A program made the translations under genes and the position numbers. DNA of 46,095 nt from contig PLLJ01000034.1 in NCBI GenBank assembly GCA_003140935.1, forward strand, positions 1 to 46,095. The letters run 5' to 3'. The DNA comes from Candidatus Omnitrophota bacterium. GTDB lineage: Bacteria; Omnitrophota; Omnitrophia; Omnitrophales; Aquincolibacteriaceae. Below, one piece after another: positions 42,401 through 46,095 of this stretch. Numbering within the stretch: position 1 is the stretch's first letter; each line of letters opens with the position of its first letter. The notes beneath the pieces are model-generated. The model searched no databases. It was not told the DNA's origin and saw only the letters and a list, made by a program, of their open reading frames with translations.

Positions 42401-45400
42401 TCGCGGTTGGCTATTTGGTCGGCATCCTCCCGCATCTCCGAACGGGCAGAAGGCATGATCGCTTGCAGATGGCCTGCGAGAGACTCGGAATAGGCTTCAT
42501 CTTTCGTCCCGACTTCCGTCAAGACCCCTTCTCGCATTTCGGATCGAGAAACGGGTTTTTTAGCAGCCAGTTCGCGAAATAATGATACATCGCGCCCGCC
42601 GAGTTCCTTCAAAAAAGATTCTTCCGCTTTTCTGTCCTGGGCGAGTCGGTAGAGAGCAAGAAGGGCGTCCGCCTTCGAGGGATTGAATGTGAGAATACGG
42701 CTATGTTTTCCCCACTCCACGTCCACTACTTTTTCAAGGTCTTCGGGAGAAACAGATTTTATCGCGCTCAAAAACCATCCCACGAGGCTCATAATGTCTT
42801 TAGCCTTGAACAAGGGAATGAACTGGATATGCAGACCGTCCATAGTTTGCAATTGATCGAGGCTGTCTTTTTTGATCACGAGCGCTGTAATCGTGGGAGG
42901 CTCAGACGTGTGCAGGCCGACAGCTTCGCCGTTGATGGGTATTTGCATTTCCCGTGCGAGTTCGTCTAACCGTCCGGTCGTAAGCTGGGACGTTTGCGGT
43001 GGTCCGCGGATATTTTCCGGCCTTTTCCTTTTAGCAGTTATGAACGTATCCGGCGGATCACGAGAGATTATGACCCCCTTTTCATTCATCGCGTTGAACG
43101 TTTTGTCCGCTTTGATTCCGTAGATCGAACAAACGACTCTGCTGTCAGCTTCGATCAGATTATTTCCGCCTGTGTAACCGATGAGTGAGTTTGCTTCGTG
43201 AAAAACTCTTCCTTTGACTTGCGACTGCCCTTGAACGCCATAGCTTGTGAACGTAATCTCGTCCACCTCTTCGATATCTCCCGCTTTGTTCGCGGCATCT
43301 CGCCCGCCCGTCAGATTATAAAAACCGGTTAACGCATCCCGGTTTTCCAGCGGACTTTGTTTGGGATAAACTATATTTTCGATGTTTTTCTCTTCCGCCA
43401 GGATTTTTTCCGGGGTCACTTCCTTTTTAATGAAGATCTTCCGGTTCTCCCCTTCGTACGACGGCACGTTGACCGCTTGATTCCTTCCGGTCCCGTCTTT
43501 GGCGATCATCAATCCGGTCTTTTTGTCGATCGTAAACCCGGTTTCTTTGGCAGCCGTCAGTGCGTCATTCGCCAAGCGCATACCCCACACACGAAACAGC
43601 TCAATACGTTCGAATCGCAAGCTTTCTTCGCCCGTAGCCGGGTCCTTTTCTGTCCAATAGTTCCTCCCGCCCTGGTCTTTCATGACATCACTTAAATAAT
43701 TCAAGACAATATCCGCCGAAACGGTCACCCCTGTAGCACTAAAAAATCCGCGGTCCTTCGCACCGGATCCGTCCTCCTTCGTTTCAAACCGCCGTTCAAA
43801 GAACTGACCTTCCTTCAAGTCTAGTCCCGTTTGAATCTTTTCAATAAAATTGCCCCATTTTTCTTCCGTATTTAATTTCCTCCGATCGACAAGTATATGA
43901 GTGCTCGTTCCATAGTTCGCAGCAGAGATCACGTAGGGATTTTCTTTCAAGAAAAGTATTTCTGCCGCTGTGAGTATTTTGGTCACTTTTAAAAGTGAAT
44001 AGCGACCCTGAAAAGCGATCGTAAATTCCTTGATGACATTTTCCAGATCGAAAGGGTGGTCGGCGACGATCACAAACTCATCTCCGCCAACGCCCCGGTA
44101 GACCCTTACTCCCTGCGCCTCCAGGATCTTCATGAATTCATTCCTGAATTCGAAATAGGGCGATTCCTTAGGAAGGAATAGAAGGTCCGTAGAATTCGGC
44201 ATCCCGAGAACGCCGACAATATCCTTGGAAAATGCGAGATTGAGAGCGCCCATTTTATCGAGATCGCCAATGCAAAAAATGAAGTTCTTGAGATCATTAA
44301 CCTTTTGGAATTTTTGCAAAAGTTGTTTCTGATAAAGTTCGCCTTCCCACATCGGCTTCCACGAATCCTCTGTCTTGAAAGCATCCGACTCAACTTGACG
44401 CGTGGTCACGACCCTGCCATTAGTCGCCGTTGCAAGGGCGATCAGATTCGTTGCTTCCTGCGCCTGCTCACCCGAAGGGACATTAACGATACTCTTCGTG
44501 CCGGGAATCGTTTCTAACTTCCTGAGTTGCTCGCCGATCTCGTCGATCTTCCCCTGCGTCTCCGTCTCCTTCCGCACCTCGGAGCGCTGACCCCCTTGCG
44601 CAATGCCCGCCAAATCTAACAGCCTTTGTCCGGCCGTCGGACGGAAGGCAAACAGGCGCCCGCCCTTCTGGTCCTGACTTTGAAAATTGATCCTGTCCAA
44701 AATCGCATCCCGCAAAACAAGCACCTTCGGTCGACCGTCTCGAGAAGTAGAACCAAGGCATAGATTTCCGAAGAAACCCATCAGGCCGATCATAGAAGTC
44801 AGGGCTAGGTTAAGCCCCAAGAGATCCTGCCCAAAATTGCCCCGTTGAAGAAAGAGCCCGATAACCGGACTTAGAATAGCCGCCACAATATATCCGAACG
44901 CACCCCCTTGCTGGATCCATGCGGACTTCCATGGCCCTGCTTCCGTACGGGACCATTCGGCTCCCGGCCCCATAGTGGATGGAACTAGCCGGACGGGTAC
45001 GTGCAGCAACCGAGCGGTTAACCAGTGGCCTAATTCGTGGACGATCAGAAAAACGAAATAGATCGTCAGGGGTAGCGTTACACCGATGGCCAGGTAACCT
45101 TGGGTATTCAACAATGAGGGTATTTCTCCTTGCCGGAAAAACGCTCCAAGAACGAGCAGGTTGAAGTAACCCACAATACCGGTCACGGCGACGGTAGTGC
45201 CGATAAGACGGGAAGTCACTGCGGTCCTTGATAAGATTCGCATCTCGGAACGTCCCCTACCCTTGGTCGTGGCGGCTTTTCTGGCCTTTGACGCTCCGGC
45301 CAATAAGGGATCCAATTTACGCGCTTGTCCGTTAAGCGTCACGATCAACCGCTCCGTGGCCTCCGCGGAATTAAGGACCCCGTCATTGGCCTCTTTTTGG

Positions 45401-46095
45401 ATGCTCTCCCAATTACCGGGTTGGTAACCCTTGGGGCTATATTGGTTCAGTGCTTCAAGCGCCCGCCGGGCATCCGCGAGATATTTGTTTTTTAGTTTAA
45501 TATTGTTCAAATTCCGCAAATTGACCGTGATGCGTTTTCTGTAGCCTTGAAGTTTTGCCAGATTCCGTTCCGCCGCAGGCTTCCCCATCTCAGCATCGAT
45601 CTTATCCGCAAGCGATTCGGCATCCCGGATCCGCCGCAATGCATTCGTCAGCGGGGCATTGATGTTCTCAACCTGATAGAGATCCACTAAGAGGTTCTTA
45701 AAGAGCGTTTCTGTTTGCTGCCGGTTGCTGGCGCTTAAAGATTCGCGCATGGTTTTTTCCACCAACTGCGCCATGAACGATTTGACGGCCGTCGCTTTCA
45801 GACGCGTCGCGAGCCCGTAATGAAGCTCGGCTTCCTCTCCCTCGTTCCTGGGTTTTGCCGTGTCCGCGAGAAAAGGCGTATTGTATCTCCCGTGAAACTG
45901 CGGCCAGCCGTCTTTTTCCCCGGGTCGTCCCGCGACTTCCTTAGCCGAAGGTTCCATGCGAATGTAAATGAATAGCCGCCACAAAAGGTGCTGCAGCGTC
46001 GCATCCGATGCAATGGATTCACGAACGGTCCTCATTTCCTCTTTTTTTAGAGTGTTATATTTAGTGGACTTGAGCGCCTTGTAAAAAGTGGCCAC
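39466..46095 (-). CDS. Giant multidomain protein: M50-like protease, GGDEF-like, kinase-like and unknown domains, punctuated by RSE(V/M)R (5' end outside window)
   Basis: 2,209 codons are in the window and the frame is open at its edge, so the true start lies beyond (a GTG falls at the very edge). Residue numbers count from the edge. Residues 1-280: helical, no known domain. 290-470: about four membrane helices and an M50/site-2-protease-like site, HELGH at 353-357 and a possible third-ligand motif NLCLGSTSRDG. 590-790: GGDEF-like domain with DLD at 611-613 and GGDEF at 670-674. 790-1180: not recognised. 1290-1490: protein-kinase-like, with Gly loop 1305-1310, K1326, HAD at 1433-1435, N1441 and DFG from D1454; the HxD-to-Asn spacing is one residue longer than usual. 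1640-1890 and 1900-2209: not recognised. Six RSEVR/RSEMR pentapeptides separate these parts. Nothing shows which activities work; it may be a membrane signalling hub, a polyprotein, or a fusion of modules. Confidence 0.8.
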   Translation of the reverse strand: MATFYKALKSTKYNTLKKEEMRTVRESIASDATLQHLLWRLFIYIRMEPSAKEVAGRPGEKDGWPQFHGRYNTPFLADTAKPRNEGEEAELHYGLATRLKATAVKSFMAQLVEKTMRESLSASNRQQTETLFKNLLVDLYQVENINAPLTNALRRIRDAESLADKIDAEMGKPAAERNLAKLQGYRKRITVNLRNLNNIKLKNKYLADARRALEALNQYSPKGYQPGNWESIQKEANDGVLNSAEATERLIVTLNGQARKLDPLLAGASKARKAATTKGRGRSEMRILSRTAVTSRLIGTTVAVTGIVGYFNLLVLGAFFRQGEIPSLLNTQGYLAIGVTLPLTIYFVFLIVHELGHWLTARLLHVPVRLVPSTMGPGAEWSRTEAGPWKSAWIQQGGAFGYIVAAILSPVIGLFLQRGNFGQDLLGLNLALTSMIGLMGFFGNLCLGSTSRDGRPKVLVLRDAILDRINFQSQDQKGGRLFAFRPTAGQRLLDLAGIAQGGQRSEVRKETETQGKIDEIGEQLRKLETIPGTKSIVNVPSGEQAQEATNLIALATATNGRVVTTRQVESDAFKTEDSWKPMWEGELYQKQLLQKFQKVNDLKNFIFCIGDLDKMGALNLAFSKDIVGVLGMPNSTDLLFLPKESPYFEFRNEFMKILEAQGVRVYRGVGGDEFVIVADHPFDLENVIKEFTIAFQGRYSLLKVTKILTAAEILFLKENPYVISAANYGTSTHILVDRRKLNTEEKWGNFIEKIQTGLDLKEGQFFERRFETKEDGSGAKDRGFFSATGVTVSADIVLNYLSDVMKDQGGRNYWTEKDPATGEESLRFERIELFRVWGMRLANDALTAAKETGFTIDKKTGLMIAKDGTGRNQAVNVPSYEGENRKIFIKKEVTPEKILAEEKNIENIVYPKQSPLENRDALTGFYNLTGGRDAANKAGDIEEVDEITFTSYGVQGQSQVKGRVFHEANSLIGYTGGNNLIEADSRVVCSIYGIKADKTFNAMNEKGVIISRDPPDTFITAKRKRPENIRGPPQTSQLTTGRLDELAREMQIPINGEAVGLHTSEPPTITALVIKKDSLDQLQTMDGLHIQFIPLFKAKDIMSLVGWFLSAIKSVSPEDLEKVVDVEWGKHSRILTFNPSKADALLALYRLAQDRKAEESFLKELGGRDVSLFRELAAKKPVSRSEMREGVLTEVGTKDEAYSESLAGHLQAIMPSARSEMREDADQIANREINDFVKKVVSMGVVQDTNTIDTFIYETLQKVPVSFQRERHNLRDLREDLSRMAFVIREIQKPEFELRVEQFLGLGTDGWAFRVSDADRKSFAVKVDVPRDDVMPADEIEKNHTDTMKITNQSVNFAHRFGIWPLTHKLTSADGSKKTETLIMGVNEFVEGENFRNISSLLHFSRTDLVKLLNVAKQYVVIHQFLDSKGLIHADPKNLSNIIVGSKGTAKLVDFGHLYTTETLLERLRREKIKPLPPRSVLSDEEALPGVMEANAQLFFQALRPIFAGAQFRVVRDSIEYRVLGALIEKIPDPVNGVLPAVVPWQELLEAITAAEAGLRKAEGPENGQRSEVREAEDQGRARVVAEARNILNDRAGKLETFGRSLERGDANQPEKSAADRMPSERMVDAGEPATSGEKQRFESRVLEPVPPELDRKNVMLVHGVGFYSDPLNHAKGVVEAAKDEESAQSTTYVARGHQQELRTGIGFSFSPSDPNVVKYAANMSDLGNPVSAAEQGINLSYKEIHDAILAHDSQEGRIPMNEVAIRFHGVGAIDGVWYQVTRYPQPNPAESERVDALRQFQAAVLISLLRSAGVPCPNKVTRIETDGQWTEISLDTQKIIRGFNASPYGKLLKTPVSSLEEIKAALIRKGILSEGQEFFADASSRPTDISGANQRSEVRITSAEAVWRVIAPEHQKIVNETRLGLDPGALRSSEALEGLPLEFKASVVAALVAGKILRAEMTAEQLASVLVSIAKVSEKQVVDWIANVRKIIGNLFLKTETAEVGKERFVTVEVIHAEDKIGVGDLGVLVNKNLAKGIIIMADGKDPKALAAAKEQAKAMNKLAKQLLKDLGGAPERFKAVVVNSSSRIAVKNALNKLVQELARRQEGFVLMGDAADLRVFPPTEVNSRVIMIDRAYHAATAERIAASIMAARVSEKLLGIAPAEIEKAIEDMLNRTERGGFYTFNATIFGQMLVVAIQALQAIQSAA
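40396..40410 (-). repeat. RSEVR punctuation motif, copy 1
   Basis: Encodes R-S-E-V-R (residues 1896-1900) in the context ANQRSEVRIT, at the start of the C-terminal unknown domain. Confidence 0.85.
41374..41388 (-). repeat. RSEVR punctuation motif, copy 2
   Basis: Encodes R-S-E-V-R (1570-1574), context NGQRSEVREA. It follows the kinase-like domain and its C-terminal helical extension. Confidence 0.85.
42430..42444 (-). repeat. RSEMR punctuation motif, copy 3
   Basis: Encodes R-S-E-M-R (1218-1222), context PSARSEMRED. It lies just before the kinase-like domain. Confidence 0.85.
42532..42546 (-). repeat. RSEMR punctuation motif, copy 4
   Basis: Encodes R-S-E-M-R (1184-1188), context PVSRSEMREG. 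Only 34 residues separate it from copy 3, so a short linker piece is bracketed. Confidence 0.85.
44572..44586 (-). repeat. RSEVR punctuation motif, copy 5
   Basis: Encodes R-S-E-V-R (504-508), context GGQRSEVRKE, between the membrane protease-like part and the region leading to the GGDEF-like domain. Confidence 0.85.
45238..45252 (-). repeat. RSEMR punctuation motif, copy 6
   Basis: Encodes R-S-E-M-R (282-286), context GRGRSEMRIL, just before the first transmembrane helix. Confidence 0.85.

Noticed and set aside
1..46095. tRNA, rRNA, CRISPR, insertion sequence or prophage
   Set aside because: The intergenic gaps are all short and were read on both strands; none shows a cloverleaf, repeat-spacer array, transposase or integrase gene.

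Overview
The window is a bacterial chromosome segment of roughly 50% G+C, densely packed. Every gene except one (a glycosyltransferase at about 7.2-8.4 kb) is on the minus strand. Gene content points to a double-membrane bacterium (LolD/LolE-type transporter, secretin, type IV pilus/type II secretion machinery) that also has the McsA-McsB-ClpC protein-arginine-phosphorylation module. That mixture, the two tandem GspE/PilB ATPases, and a giant multidomain protein make a member of candidate phylum Omnitrophota (PVC group) my best guess. This is inference from content, not a phylogenetic result.

Layout, in the direction of minus-strand transcription. (1) 7.1-0 kb: a strong promoter (TTGACC-17-TATAAT) precedes lysS, the lolE-like and lolD-like genes, ilvE, mcsA, mcsB and clpC (cut by the window start), probably one operon. 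(2) 7.2-8.4 kb: a divergent plus-strand family 2 glycosyltransferase, ended by a bidirectional hairpin terminator. (3) 15.0-8.4 kb: a type II polyketide/fatty-acid-like biosynthetic cluster behind an extended -10 promoter: methyltransferase, FabZ-like dehydratase, ACP, AcpS-type transferase, a second dehydratase-like protein without the catalytic His, a ketosynthase-like protein lacking Cys/His/His, an intact ketosynthase, and a thioester-reductase-like dehydrogenase. The pairing of active and inactive paralogues is its most striking trait. (4) 22.1-15.2 kb: a housekeeping run: rmuC, a small elongation-factor-like barrel protein, a zinc-ribbon protein, CCA transferase, a lipoprotein, a thermonuclease-like secreted protein, an AsmA-like protein, a double-ACT protein and def. 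(5) 24.0-22.1 kb: RNase E/G with a Gln/Gly-rich insertion, followed by a palindromic REP-like element. (6) 34.5-24.1 kb: pilus/secretion locus: lone MshEN-domain protein, two GspE/PilB ATPases, PilC, major prepilin with its own terminator, then pilM-N-O-P-Q ending in a terminator. (7) 39.4-34.6 kb: rimO, a fused PgsA-PgpA, cinA, thpR and a MagIII-like DNA glycosylase. (8) 46.1-39.5 kb: the 3' part (2,209 codons) of a giant gene.

The giant gene is the likeliest novelty. One chain carries a membrane-embedded M50-type metalloprotease, a GGDEF-like domain, a protein-kinase-like domain and several unrecognised domains. A pentapeptide, Arg-Ser-Glu-Val/Met-Arg, recurs six times and sits between the recognisable modules. 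The codons are also similar, so it behaves like a punctuation mark in both protein and DNA. No CRISPR array, rRNA, tRNA or insertion sequence was seen. No gene-free stretch exceeds about 205 bases.
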